Shown: positions 24,841-35,396 of the stretch, in pieces
How the letters are laid out: the number at the start of each line of letters is the position of its first letter
Position numbering within the stretch: the first letter of the stretch is position 1
From: Elysia chlorotica
Lineage: Eukaryota; Mollusca; Gastropoda; Plakobranchidae
Length of the DNA stretch: 64,000 nucleotides
Reading direction: 5' to 3'
Assembly (NCBI GenBank): GCA_003991915.1
Contig: RQTK01000033.1
Location: 649,178-713,177 of the forward strand
Notes under the pieces: generated by a model
Database searches by the model: none
What the model was told of the DNA's origin: nothing
The model's input: only the letters and a program-made list of their open reading frames with translations
Made by a program: the position numbers and the translations under genes

Positions 24841-26149
24841 ATAAGTTAGACCTTAAGGCTGTACCTCTAGCTCTTTCTTAGTTCGCCATCTAGTCTATCA
24901 GTCAGATTTTTTTTTAAATTCAGAGGAAAAAGGAAATTTGAAAAGCCGTGTCTATAACCTTAGCTAAGGATAATAATACATTGTAATGCATTATCAGTTA
25001 TCAATATTTGTTTTGTTATCTTATCGTGCAATCGAAAGGAAGTTGCGCACCATGATATTATGCGTGCACATGTACAACTACTTGTATCTGCTTCTATGGC
25101 CTCATTCAAGACGCACTAAGCTTAGTAATAAATCAAAGCCAACGTAAGCAAACAATTATACTACAGGGCGAGCTAGTAATGATAACAAGAGTAAACATTA
25201 CTAGAAAAGAAATTGCACGTTCGTGCGTTAAAATTTCTCTTGATGTTGACTAAAAGTCTGTGTGTGGCAGCCGTGTTAATTTTTACACGCATGCGCAGTA
25301 AATTGTGCAGACTCGTGAGGGATGAGGTTTTCTGTTGAAGCAATGTTGGTTTTGGTTAATAAGGTGCGTGGTGTGTTTGTAGATTACAGGTGTGTAGGTA
25401 TGTCTGAGACTTAAGCCTTTTTGAATTTAACAAACAACACATTAAAGACGTTGAAAGTTTAAAAAATATATAAAACTGTGCAAAACACTTTTAAAGATTT
25501 TGGTTTTATTGAGTTTTGTAAAAATAAACATAAAAAACACATTAAAGGAAATAAGGTGTGAAGCTGGAGCGCTTTTAAAAATGTATATTACTTCTAGTGC
25601 TGAATGAACTTTATGTAGGGGAAATAATATCTTATATAGAAAAGTTGTCTTTTACCAATGAGAGCATGGGTTTTATCTAGTTTTTTAAAGCACAAAAGAA
25701 AAAAAACGTTTAATAATAATTTGGAAAAAACTACGGAGAACTAACATAACTATGTGGTTTTAAACAAAATGTTAAAAGTTCTGTACATGAAGTGATGGAA
25801 AAATGTGAGCAAAAACTTGTTGTATAGTCAAATTATAGTTTACCACTTTCTATTAGCCAGAATGATAAAAAAAAGGATTTATAATTTTTTTATACTGGTT
25901 GAACGGGCTTTGCTTTGCAAAGACAATTTTAACTTTTTTTCTAATAATGATTGACAAACCTACAATCATTGGCCCTTGATTAAAAATACATTTTATAAAC
26001 ACAAAAAATCATATAGCCCCACGAGAAGTAAAAAATGATCAACATGTGTAAGTGGAATCTCTGACGACAGCTCAAGACATCTCAAATCTGTGCTAGTCTG
26101 CACTATCAGTTTTTTAAAACATAAACAATTTTGATTTTTACTGGTGTAT
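24841..26149. other. AT-rich DNA, two small dyads
   Basis: Contains GCACGTTCGTGC near 25217 (a short inverted repeat) and CGCATGCGCAG at 25289-25299, one mismatch from the NRF1 palindrome. Neither is backed by a transcript model. Otherwise unremarkable. Confidence 0.45.
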
Positions 26150-26330
26150 TATGGAGTTTATTTCCTTAAAACCAAGTGGGCGTATATTATACACGCCGAG
26201 AGTGTCGCGTTTCGCCATACCCACTAACTCATTCCACACACAGGAAGAGACCAGCCTGATCCGACAGACGTTCAGGAAATCACGATCGATGGTTAAGGAG
26301 GTCAAGGATGTGAAATATGATACCACTTGA
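26150..26330. promoter_or_regulatory. Candidate regulatory island
   Basis: Complex block containing an imperfect dyad GGGCGTATATTATACACGCC and GAGGTCAAGGATG (a nuclear-receptor-like half site). The 62-codon antisense frame over it has no recognisable content. Confidence 0.28.
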
Positions 26331-26374
26331 TTGTTGCAGCTGCTGTTGATGAAAATAACGGTAGTACTGTTGAT

Positions 26375-26424
26375 GATTATGATCCGAACGATGTTGATTA
26401 TGATCCGAACGATGTTGATTATGA
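26375..26424 (+). repeat. 21-bp minisatellite
   Basis: Two perfect 21-bp units (26375-26395 and 26396-26416) starting GATTATGATCCGAACGATG, plus an 8-bp partial third. The period is a multiple of three and one plus frame stays open (Asp-Tyr-Asp-Pro-Asn-Asp-Val repeated), but it ends soon after and shows no exon signals. Confidence 0.85.
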
Positions 26425-27071
26425 TTGCGGTAAATGATAGTAATTGACTGTTATTGAATAATATGACCTTTCTGGACTTGGATTGTCAACCATTCCGTGC
26501 AAAACTTCCCAATCTCGCTATTTTTACAATAATATTTTTGCTTTGACTTTGTAAGATTTTAACATAATTTTTTCTATACAAATTTTAAAAGTTACAGAGT
26601 TAAAGACAATGAAGTAGGTACCGATTTCGCAATAACTTGGAGCGAGCAAATGTGTACCAACGGGGATAATGAAACGTATTGACGTTCACGGCCTATGGGC
26701 TGTAGGTACAACGTTGCCGTAGCTGACACTTCGTCGTTAGCTTCCTCATTCACATAATTATCTTAAGACGAGTCGTACGTGACTTTTTTCCACTTTGTCT
26801 AATTTCATTTAAAAACAAACATCGCAAAAATTAAATTTAAATTTATAAAAAATGTTACTTTTTTACTGTGGCGAACTCAAAATGTCTAAAAGAAGCTTGC
26901 TATTAGTGTAGTTAGTTCAAACGCTATAAATTAGTCATTCCGTTTGTCAGGAAAAAAAAGAATCAGAAAGTGAGTTTGGCAAGAAAGACAGAATGTTCAA
27001 CAAGCACTAAGACGACTGTAGATGAAGCTTTATATTGAAGAAAAAAAAAGAAGCCAGAACTGGCCACTCCT

Positions 27072-27073
<2 letters not shown>

Positions 27074-27126
<53 letters not shown>
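27074..27126. repeat. (AG)n microsatellite
   Basis: About 26 uninterrupted AG units. Confidence 0.95.
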
Positions 27127-27128
<2 letters not shown>

Positions 27129-27158
27129 GCAAGTGACAGAGACACACGGAGATGAAAG

Positions 27159-27287
27159 ATAGAGAGAGCGAGAGTGAGATGGGCGGGGGGGGGGAGTAGA
27201 TAAAATGACATGACAAATACACAAGAGAGAAACATAAGGAGAGAGAGCGAGAGAGCGATAGAGAGAGTAGAGAGAGAAACACAAAGG

Positions 27288-27345
<58 letters not shown>

Positions 27346-27380
27346 GGGAGAGAGAGAGGACACAAAGAGACAGAAAGGTA
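27159..27380. repeat. Interrupted AG array with G-rich patch
   Basis: AGAGAGCG-type units with a G-rich interruption at about 27180-27195 and a purer AG block at about 27295-27345. Confidence 0.9.
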
Positions 27381-27639
27381 AATCGCGAATAGTTACTTTT
27401 GAAGACGATAAAAAATATATAAACAGAAAAAAAGATGAAAAGATCAAATTGAGAATCACTAAGAGATATGCAGGAAAAGGTGAAGAATACATGTATGAAC
27501 AGTTAGAAAATAACAAAAGATAAAGGCTTAAAAATTACGTTCATCATTAACGTCAACCTTTTTAACGTGTTACGAAGAAAAGACACATTTTGTGCTGGTA
27601 TTACCCTCTATGACCGCAGCCATTTTAAACGGTTGCTAT

Positions 27640-27815
27640 GACAATAGAAATAATGGCCAAGACCAGTGACTAGCAAGATGTATTGCTGGCAGCTGATGCC
27701 TAGTCGGTCGCGTAGGTGTGAGAGTTGTAAGCGTGCATGAATGCGTAACCTGTGAGTAGGTGAGAGATGTCTCTCGTTAGCCATTAGCAGCCGGTGGACC
27801 CGGGAATAAAACACA
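27640..27815. promoter_or_regulatory. Candidate regulatory island
   Basis: GC-balanced block with GACAATAG (SOX-like), AATAATGGCC, and GTTAGCCATTAGCAGCCGG near its right end. No coding signal. Confidence 0.33.
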
Positions 27816-28689
27816 GGCTATTACAGGTAGTTTACAGGTAGTTTCGAAAGTAGGATTCAGTCGCAACGATCTTATCTATACAACTGGGCTATAGGTAGAA
27901 ATGCAAGTGTATAATCGATAGTTCACGGAATCCTATCATTCCAATTTTAGATTTAATCGTCCGAAACGTTTTTTTACGCATTTTCAGACGCAGAAACGAT
28001 ATCCCCAGGTATTACTTTGAAAAAGTGTTCATGTTGCGCCTCGTTGTTCGTGTATACCTGTTTCAAATGTAAGGGCTGAACATATATATATATCTCAAGC
28101 CTGTGCTATAACTTTAGTTTTGTAATGCAGATGCCCGATGTGGTTTTCCATCATTATGATGTATCTTCTTTAGAATTGTTCTTTTACTGAACGGCTTGGT
28201 TTAATTTGTGCTTTCAGCGATACTATTTGAGGCTGTCTTTGTGCCATGAGGCCTGATAGTCTATTTTAAGAAAATTATTGATAGGAATGATATCAATGCC
28301 TTTTTTTCGAATAGACGGAAAGAAGGCTGCTGTGTGAAGTGCGTACTTTATAAGACCTAGGATATAATTATATAGCTGTTTGAGTATTTCTCAATTTCTC
28401 TCAATATTTTAAACTTGTCTTTTTATTTTAAGTTTGAGATTCCAGGTAGTTAAGGATCGTTTGTTAAAAAAAACACAACTTACAAAACTGCGGTGGATGC
28501 GTTCGTTATGGAGTTGTGCTGTAGAGTTCGCCCTAAGCCTATCAGACGCATGTAATGCAATACGATTAAAAGTGGTGTTGCGAAATACTGGGAGAGAACT
28601 ATGCTATGATCGGCTCTTCTTAAGTGGTATATAGACTGTTAAAGCTTGGCTGTCAGGCCTGTGATTATTGAGTGTCGTGACGAGTTGAT
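27816..28689. other. AT-rich DNA upstream of the candidate first exon
   Basis: Nothing recognised. A 66-codon plus frame (28434-28634) lacks any domain or splice context. Confidence 0.45.
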
Positions 28690-28870
28690 GTTGTTACTGA
28701 GTGCAGTGAGAGTGCGCCCAGACGAACATTACGTCAGCAAGCTGGATGTAGGTAAAGAGCGACAATCTATTCAGCACTCACCAACTGGAGTAGGGCAAGG
28801 GAAGTAACTGTGAATTGGTTTGTCGGGTGCTCATGGTGAGCCCATGTTGCACCGCGGGCAGAGGTCCGAC
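28690..28870 (+). promoter_or_regulatory. Putative promoter / 5' leader with CRE-like site and uORF
   Basis: GC-richer block directly upstream of the candidate first exon. It holds TTACGTCA (28729-28736), a CREB/ATF-type element with one change from the palindrome. An upstream ATG at 28833 opens a 13-codon frame whose TGA (28872-28874) overlaps the candidate start codon as ATGA. No TATA box was identified, and the transcription start is unknown. Confidence 0.33.
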
Positions 28871-28937
28871 ATGAGTAGGCTCTGTCGCTGGGGGAGGCAA
28901 CTCGTCAGGCTCATCGACAGATACATCTTCGCCGCCG
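28871..28937 (+). CDS. Candidate alternative first coding exon A (unidentified gene)
   Basis: ATG followed by 22 codons and one base of a split codon, then a perfect GTAAGT donor at 28938. The encoded segment begins MSRLCRWGRQ and ends IDRYIFAA, a basic, amphipathic peptide with no recognisable domain. The exon is GC-rich compared with its surroundings and sits behind a leader with a CRE-like site. It leaves the same one-base overhang as the candidate exon at 50643-50763, so both could join the same downstream acceptor. I do not recognise the family. The alternative is a chance ATG plus donor inside a non-coding element. Confidence 0.38.
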
Positions 28938-29449
28938 GTAAGTCACTGTTTTCTTCCGTCTTTCCTTTCTAGTCACCCTAACTGCCCTCACTCTCTTCTC
29001 TGTTGTTGCTTTTTTTCGACCTAACGTATCTTTTCCTCCTTTCCCCCAAAACCCTGTAACATCGATGTTACCTTCTTAAGCGATGGGGTGTAATATATTT
29101 TTTTAAACACCTCTACTCATCAAAAAAGGGGAAAAGGTCCCATTCAATATGGGTTTTTCTTGTATTTTGATATCTTTGTTGTGAATAACAGTTTCTAAAT
29201 TCGTTCACACTAAAAACTCACAAATAGAACATCATTACAACATCGCTTTCTTCTTTCCTAATTTAAGAAAACCTAGTGTTTTATAGTTTTAACCGTTAGC
29301 TTCTTTCAACTGCTTTTTACTTGTAAGTATATTTCCTTACTTGTCAACTCACCCAAAATAAAGTTTACCCTAAAAATGCCTTCTTTTAGTTCCTCCTTGT
29401 CAGCCTTAACCCTCTTTCATCCACTACACCCCGCCCCCAATCCGGTCCT

Positions 29450-29700
29450 CGCCATCATTGTTCAATATCATGAGAATCCCTCTTAACAACGGCTTAATTC
29501 ATTTCCTAACGGCTAATGGCCCTGGATCACGATCCCTCAGTCTATCAACACTTGGAGCGAGCTTAAACTCGAGGCCCAGCCTAGGGGGAGAGTTGGCTTC
29601 ATCCCCTAGTCTGGACGCCTTGTCACGTCCAATGTCTAGCTGGTCTGGAAATAAACCTTCACAGGGCCCCAGACTGTGAGGAGGAGTTGGAGGAAGGAGA
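29450..29700. promoter_or_regulatory. Candidate conserved non-coding element
   Basis: Complex block with GGCTTAATTCATTTCC and GGCTAATGGCCCTGGATC words, GC-rich to about 29690. A 73-codon plus frame (29458-29679) is rich in Ser, Leu and Gly without any domain. If exon A is real, this element lies in its first intron. Confidence 0.35.
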
Positions 29701-31130
29701 TTATAATTGTGGAAGCTGTAGGAAATTGCTGAAAATGAAATAATTCATAGTGGTTTAATGGGTTGATTAAAGTTTTATTACACGAATTATCTCTTTTGCT
29801 GAAAAGTATATAAATACAGGCATTCAAAATCAAGCTAAAAGAGAGCTATCGTGTGTAATATGAAAATAAAATACTAAAAGTTGATTCGTATAGAATAAGA
29901 CGTATTGGGTAAATGTCTCGATAAATCATCATCAACTCTCATAATCCATATTCCTAATACTTATCGTGACAAAATTTCTAATCTGTAAAGAAATCCGATT
30001 GTGTAAGACTATTAAAAATAAATGTAAAGATTTTTCTAACTTGGAATTTTTATTTGTCTTTTGAATCTTTTATCAAATTGTTGGTTGGTTTTATACAAAG
30101 ATATTCTGACATAAGTATAATCAATTGGAGCAATGTGCCCTACGAAGATCCCTAAATCCAATCGATCTTTTATGGTGTAGCAAACAGTATAACTAGTTGA
30201 TGCCTAGCTTAATAAGTCTCATTTTAATTTACATTTCTCACAAAAAGTTTTAAACAATTCCAAGTGTAACACAACAAAATAATTCGATAAATTAGATTTC
30301 TCGCGATGATATTTTGCATCGTCCATAACGACTGCAGCTGGACCTTGTCAATAATTCTATTTTAAATTTAAAAACAAACAGTTGCACATTCTACAAGTTG
30401 TTCTTACTAATGCAACATTTACTTTGCATTTAAATATTTTTCCCGTTTCTTTTGATATATTTTCAGAAAATGCATTTCACTAGCAACAGAAATGCGCTGG
30501 TGTGTTTCATAAAAAAAATAAAGAAATATTTCCAAAAGATAAAAGTTCCCTTGACGTTAATTTCACCATTAATTTTTAGGAGTGCACCGACAATGCATTA
30601 ACTTGAGAGAATGCTAACCCCATGTCCCCTTTACCCATTAATGTTAAAATAGGAATCGAAATTATCATGCGTTGCAATAAAGATTAGCTCCCTATGGCAA
30701 AATTGTTCGCCACAGTTTCCTTGACTCTCTTGAACAAAATGTTTTAAGTTAGCTATTTCTAGTGGTCTATTAATTTTTTATATTATTTTGTTTTGTTGCT
30801 GCTATTTTCAGAAATATTATACGCTCGATTCCAAAACCATTCAGAATTTTTTTCCACTATATATAAATGCAAATCCAATAAAAGCTGATACTTAAAAAAA
30901 ATAACAAATGCTACCTCTTTTTGATGGAAACATTTCGAAAAAAGGGAGCCATTATACAGCTTTCTCGTGTTATATAAATCGTTCATTAAAAAAGGATGAG
31001 AAATTTCAAAAATTCATAATTTAAGCTAATGATAATTTGCAATGACAGTAAAAAAAAAACGTTTTCTTAAATTAATTGTCTAAGTGATAGCAAAAGCAGA
31101 TAGTGGTAGTAGTAAGAATAATATAATAAT
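29701..31130. other. AT-rich DNA left of the palindrome
   Basis: No coding or regulatory signal stands out. Ends in a GTAGTAGTAAGAATAATAATA-like degenerate triplet patch from about 31104. Confidence 0.5.
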
Positions 31131-31300
31131 AAATAGAAGAATACGCACAACTTAGCAACTGAGGGACACAATAAATGAAACGGAACTAGAAATTATAGAG
31201 AAAATACATGCAAACGTTTGCATGTATTTTCTCTATAATTTATAGTTGTGTTTCATTTATTGTGTCCCTCAGTTGCTAAGTTGTGCGTATTCTTCTATTT
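31131..31300. repeat. 170-bp near-perfect palindrome (zero-loop inverted repeat)
   Basis: The left arm 31131-31215 is the reverse complement of the right arm 31216-31300, with about 82 of 85 positions matching and no spacer. The centre is the perfect palindrome CATGCAAACGTTTGCATG. The three mismatches cluster at left 31178-31186 and right 31245-31253. The outer ends abut ATT-rich microsatellite on the right and an ATA/AGT-rich patch on the left. It could be a fold-back MITE, a hairpin RNA source or an inverted-duplication artefact. Confidence 0.92.
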
Positions 31301-31323
31301 ATTATTATTATTATTATTATTAT

Positions 31324-31384
<61 letters not shown>

Positions 31385-31445
31385 TGTAGTAGTAATAAAG
31401 GTATAGTATTAGTAGCAGTACCAGTAGCAGTACTAGTAGCAGCAG
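31297..31445. repeat. (ATT)n / (AGT)n compound microsatellite up to the gap
   Basis: About nine ATT units, about twenty AGT units, then degenerate AGT/AGC sequence running into the Ns. Confidence 0.95.
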
Positions 31446-31855
31446 NNNNNNNNNNNNNNNNNNNNNNNNNNNNNNNNNNNNNNNNNNNNNNNNNNNNNNN
31501 NNNNNNNNNNNNNNNNNNNNNNNNNNNNNNNNNNNNNNNNNNNNNNNNNNNNNNNNNNNNNNNNNNNNNNNNNNNNNNNNNNNNNNNNNNNNNNNNNNNN
31601 NNNNNNNNNNNNNNNNNNNNNNNNNNNNNNNNNNNNNNNNNNNNNNNNNNNNNNNNNNNNNNNNNNNNNNNNNNNNNNNNNNNNNNNNNNNNNNNNNNNN
31701 NNNNNNNNNNNNNNNNNNNNNNNNNNNNNNNNNNNNNNNNNNNNNNNNNNNNNNNNNNNNNNNNNNNNNNNNNNNNNNNNNNNNNNNNNNNNNNNNNNNN
31801 NNNNNNNNNNNNNNNNNNNNNNNNNNNNNNNNNNNNNNNNNNNNNNNNNNNNNNN
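31446..31855. other. Assembly gap (410 N)
   Basis: Unresolved bases flanked by an AGT/AGC array on the left and CT-rich sequence on the right. Repeat content probably caused the break. A frame reported across it is meaningless. Confidence 0.99.
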
Positions 31856-31883
31856 AGCTGTCTCTTTCCTTCTCTTTGTCGAT

Positions 31884-31888
<5 letters not shown>

Positions 31889-31930
<42 letters not shown>
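31889..31930. repeat. (CT)n microsatellite
   Basis: About 20 CT units right of the assembly gap, followed by degenerate CTTT. Confidence 0.95.
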
Positions 31931-31935
<5 letters not shown>

Positions 31936-32151
31936 TTCTATCTCGATTTTTCTATACGTATTTGTCTCTTTCTCTAACTTTTAAAATTCCTCTCTGTCTT
32001 TCCTCTCTTGGTAACAGATTTATATATTTCCATTCTTCGTTCATTTTAAAATAATTTGCTAGGTGCTATAATAAGTTTGAAGACAGGATTTGAAGGACCA
32101 AATCTCTCAAAATCTCTCATGTGTTATGGTTCAAGTAAAATCTGCTTTGAC

Positions 32152-32222
32152 AGCATCTTAGGTTCGAACCTGAGACTTTTTACTTGTTAGTCCCTGACCC
32201 ACCGACTGAGCTACTTGATGCC
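32152..32222 (-). mobile_element. tRNA-like SINE head or tRNA pseudogene
   Basis: On the minus strand, TAGCTCAGTCGG (A box) lies about 43 nt before GGTTCGAACC (B box), the spacing of RNA polymerase III tRNA promoters. The ends GGCATC and GATGCT can pair over six bases. The T arm does not form a proper five-base stem, and the anticodon stem closes only with an enlarged loop. A functional tRNA is therefore unlikely. A tRNA-derived SINE head with the body continuing leftward, or a decayed tRNA copy, fits better. Confidence 0.55.
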
Positions 32223-32296
32223 CATTCTGCGTAACTAACTAACAACAAAATAATAAATGATACACGTGTTATGTAATTTATCACACTCTATCTTTC

Positions 32297-32298
<2 letters not shown>

Positions 32299-32346
<48 letters not shown>
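32299..32346. repeat. (CT)n microsatellite
   Basis: About 23 CT units. Confidence 0.95.
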
Positions 32347-32349
<3 letters not shown>

Positions 32350-32669
32350 TTTCTTTCTGTTGGCTTAGTAGGATAAAATGCCATTAGCGGCAATTCTTAC
32401 TCTGACCTTTTACTATTTATTTCTTTTTTTTTTCGATTCTCTCTGGTTTTTTTCTCATCGTCCAGTTATTTTCGTTTTTACATAACTCCCAACTGCGTCA
32501 GTGCGTAGTACTTTAAACTTCTTTTCCCATTCGAACTCGGGTTCCTGTTATTTACCAGCATTTTTTCTTCCCTCCTTCCCTCCTCTTCTTGTCCCCTCCA
32601 AGTCAATTTGCATTTCGTAAGTCTCGTGCTGTCGCATCGCAAATAGTCGGTGAGTAGCGCAAGAGGGGG

Positions 32670-32910
32670 ACTCTCTCTCTCTCTATCTCTCTCTCTCACT
32701 GTCTCTCCCTCTCTCTATCTCTATCTTTCTCTTCTCTCTTTCTCTCCTTCTCTCTCCATCTACACCTTTCTCTTCTCTCTTTCTCTCTATGTTTATGCCA
32801 TTGTTTTCTTTTTGTCTTTTTCTGTCTGATCATTATTTTGTCTGCATGCTTGTTTTCTCTCTCTCCTTCTCTTTCTCTCACTCTCTTATCTCTCTTTTCT
32901 TTCTCTTTTT
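32670..32910. repeat. Polypyrimidine CT/CTTT tract
   Basis: Interrupted CTCT, CTAT and CTTTCT sequence over about 240 bp. Several short frames on both strands are its translation. Confidence 0.85.
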
Positions 32911-33049
32911 CTTTGTCCCGTTATCTATTTGCTTTTCTCTATATATTTTTACCGATCTATTTCCATCCCCTTCTGTCTCGTTTTAGCTGGCCTATTCAAC
33001 GAAAAAGAAAAAAAAGCTCCATTGCCGCCGTATTTTTTTTTTCATTCTT

Positions 33050-33254
33050 TAAAATTCCAAGGGAGGGAAATTTATATTAATGTATTTGATACATATAGAG
33101 TTTTGACTTGCTTCGTATTCTAGCATGAACAAGTAAATTAGACAAACATCACAAGGGACTTATAAAACCCATTAGTGTAAAGGCTGACAATAAAGTTTCC
33201 AAACTGGTCGAGGCAGGGAATAGCGGACGGAGAAGATTTCTGATCCAGGAATAT
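33050..33254 (+). repeat. 205-bp perfect direct repeat, copy 1
   Basis: Identical over its full length to 34220-34424, 1170 bp downstream in the same orientation. Immediately after this copy the sequence changes to a CT microsatellite, while copy 2 continues into unique DNA. The absence of any substitution in AT-rich non-coding DNA means a very recent duplication or an assembly artefact such as joined haplotypes. Confidence 0.95.
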
Positions 33255-33269
33255 CTCTCTCCCTCTCCC

Positions 33270-33314
<45 letters not shown>

Positions 33315-33330
33315 TTCTCTTTCCCTCTCT
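33255..33330. repeat. CT-rich microsatellite at the duplication boundary
   Basis: CTCTCC and CTCT units starting exactly where copy 1 of the 205-bp repeat ends. Confidence 0.92.
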
Positions 33331-33823
33331 TTTCAATCTAAAAGTGGAAATGTAAACATCCAAATTAAACCACTAAGGATGTTTCTTATATTAAAGCGTA
33401 TAGCCTTTAATAAAACAATAACTTTTTCAATAAGTAAAAGTGTTACTTTTAACATCTCTTTGAGCAATTTCAAAGCATGTTTTTAAATACGCTATTCTGA
33501 GTATACCAGTGAAAATTAATGCCACCTCCAACTTTCTACTTTTGCTTTAGATCCAAACATCTTAGATAAGTGTAGAGGTAATCCCGATCTATAGTTATAC
33601 TTCTTTTGGGTATCAGTCTAGTCAGGCTATTTTAGGGAACAGACGCTTTAGTGTCAGATGGATAATGGCTCATCCCCCAGGAAATACGAAACGGGTTTTG
33701 ATATGAATAAGGAAACAGCTTAGAGAGAATAAGCCGCTTTGATTGAAGTCTTTGTTTGGTTAATGTGTACGTTTCATCTTTACTAGAAAAATAAAAATTA
33801 TCGATATTTTTATTATCCGTGTA

Positions 33824-33880
33824 CTCATCATTATCATCATAGTCATTATAACGATCTTCATCGTCATCATCATTATCATT

Positions 33881-33968
<88 letters not shown>

Positions 33969-33983
33969 CCATCATCATCGTCA
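33824..33983. repeat. (CAT)n / (ATC)n microsatellite
   Basis: About 30 nearly uninterrupted units (33880-33968) with degenerate flanks. The antisense poly-Met frame is an artefact. Confidence 0.96.
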
Positions 33984-34219
33984 TAAGTATTTTGATCATC
34001 CTTGTCGTCGTCGTCAACATCCTCATCATTTCAATATGAATATCAATATTGTCATCTACGCTAACCATCAGCATCCACTTTCGATAGGCCATGATATCGT
34101 ATCCTTAACATCAAACCCGTGAGTCTTTATTTTTTAATTTTAAGTTATGCATATTAAGGTAAATCCAAGAAATATTGGTTATTGTTGGATACCTTATTGT
34201 TAGTTCTATAACGATGCGA

Positions 34220-34424
34220 TAAAATTCCAAGGGAGGGAAATTTATATTAATGTATTTGATACATATAGAGTTTTGACTTGCTTCGTATTCTAGCATGAAC
34301 AAGTAAATTAGACAAACATCACAAGGGACTTATAAAACCCATTAGTGTAAAGGCTGACAATAAAGTTTCCAAACTGGTCGAGGCAGGGAATAGCGGACGG
34401 AGAAGATTTCTGATCCAGGAATAT
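34220..34424 (+). repeat. 205-bp perfect direct repeat, copy 2
   Basis: Exact duplicate of 33050-33254. The left junction follows ACGATGCGAT and the right junction enters AAAGGAGATCAG, neither shared with copy 1. The repeats have no TG...CA ends and no primer-binding site is seen between them, so they are not LTRs. Confidence 0.95.
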
Positions 34425-35396
34425 AAAGGAGATCAGAAGAGAGACCAAACACGGCAAACAGCTAAACCGAAAGGGATTGTAGGTTTTGCTTCTCGCTGTA
34501 GAGAGATGTAAAGACGGCAGCAAGCAAGGCTTTCAGCTGTAACTGGGAGAGATGGGCTTTACGACCGCACCGACCTGATTTTATGTATCGATCTATCTTG
34601 AGACCTGATGGAATGGGCCTGCGCTGGTGCGCTTGTGGGTGACAGTAAGCGACAGAACGAGATAAACAGGAGGAACATGAGAAGGAAAGCGGAAAAAGCG
34701 GCTCGGAAGAATGGACCGACGAGAAGGAGAGATTGATCGATTTGTAAAAAACCAAATAGTTAGATATAGAACACATATTATTTAAATATCATAAAGTCGT
34801 GTATGAAAACACGCATATAATGTTAAAAATAAAATACGCATATGATAATTATGTAAGACGGTCATATAAAAATAGATGACTAAAGAGATATATGGATGGA
34901 GGGATGGATAAATAAAAAGAAAGACATTTAGCGCTTTAAGGATACGTCAATCTGCTAAAAAAACTTATTGATAGGGAAACAGAATAATCGGTTCGAAAAC
35001 TCAAAAAGGAACCACGTCTCGATTTTTATTTATAGATAAAGGTTTTAAGCAATTAAACCATGGAGAACACCAGAAGCCAAGAATGACAGGAAGGGCGAAT
35101 AAAGAAAATTGAGGTTTAATAATCTGTTTGAAGCATCGTGTACTAATGGATCGGAGTTTTCCACAATTTTCCATTACTTGAAGAAAGAGATCAGATGGCT
35201 ACTGCGTGCCTAAGTAAAGAAGAGGGAGGGAGCCAGAAAGAAGGAGAGGAAAAAGACAGAGAGGATCGAGGAAAGAGAAACTGATATACAAGTTGCGGTC
35301 AGAGTATTGTGTTTCAAGTGCACCAGATGTATGCTTATTTAATGAGATGGAAACACCCGTGGGCATTTTCTGCCCAGTTTCTTTATAATAAAAAGG
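34425..35396. other. Unique purine-biased DNA between two duplications
   Basis: A 104-codon antisense frame (34776-34462) partly overlaps the 205-bp repeat. No domain recognised. Degenerate AGAAGG sequence at 35215-35285. Confidence 0.45.

Noticed and set aside
31283..31984. 233-codon plus frame
   Set aside because: Most of it is translated assembly gap (X residues), joined to poly-Ile/Ser and Ser-Leu microsatellite translation.
32152..32222. Functional tRNA gene
   Set aside because: A and B boxes are intact, but the T stem does not pair over five bases and the anticodon loop is oversized. A SINE head or pseudogene is more likely.
33760..34092. Poly-Met minus-strand frame
   Set aside because: Translation of the CAT/ATG triplet array.
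33050..34424. 205-bp identical repeats as LTRs of a short retroelement
   Set aside because: No TG...CA termini, no primer-binding site or polypurine tract at the inner edges, and the 965-bp interior is mostly microsatellite and unique AT-rich DNA.
34220..34424. Regulatory element because of high identity to 33050-33254
   Set aside because: Perfect identity within the same locus reflects recent duplication or assembly, not selective conservation.
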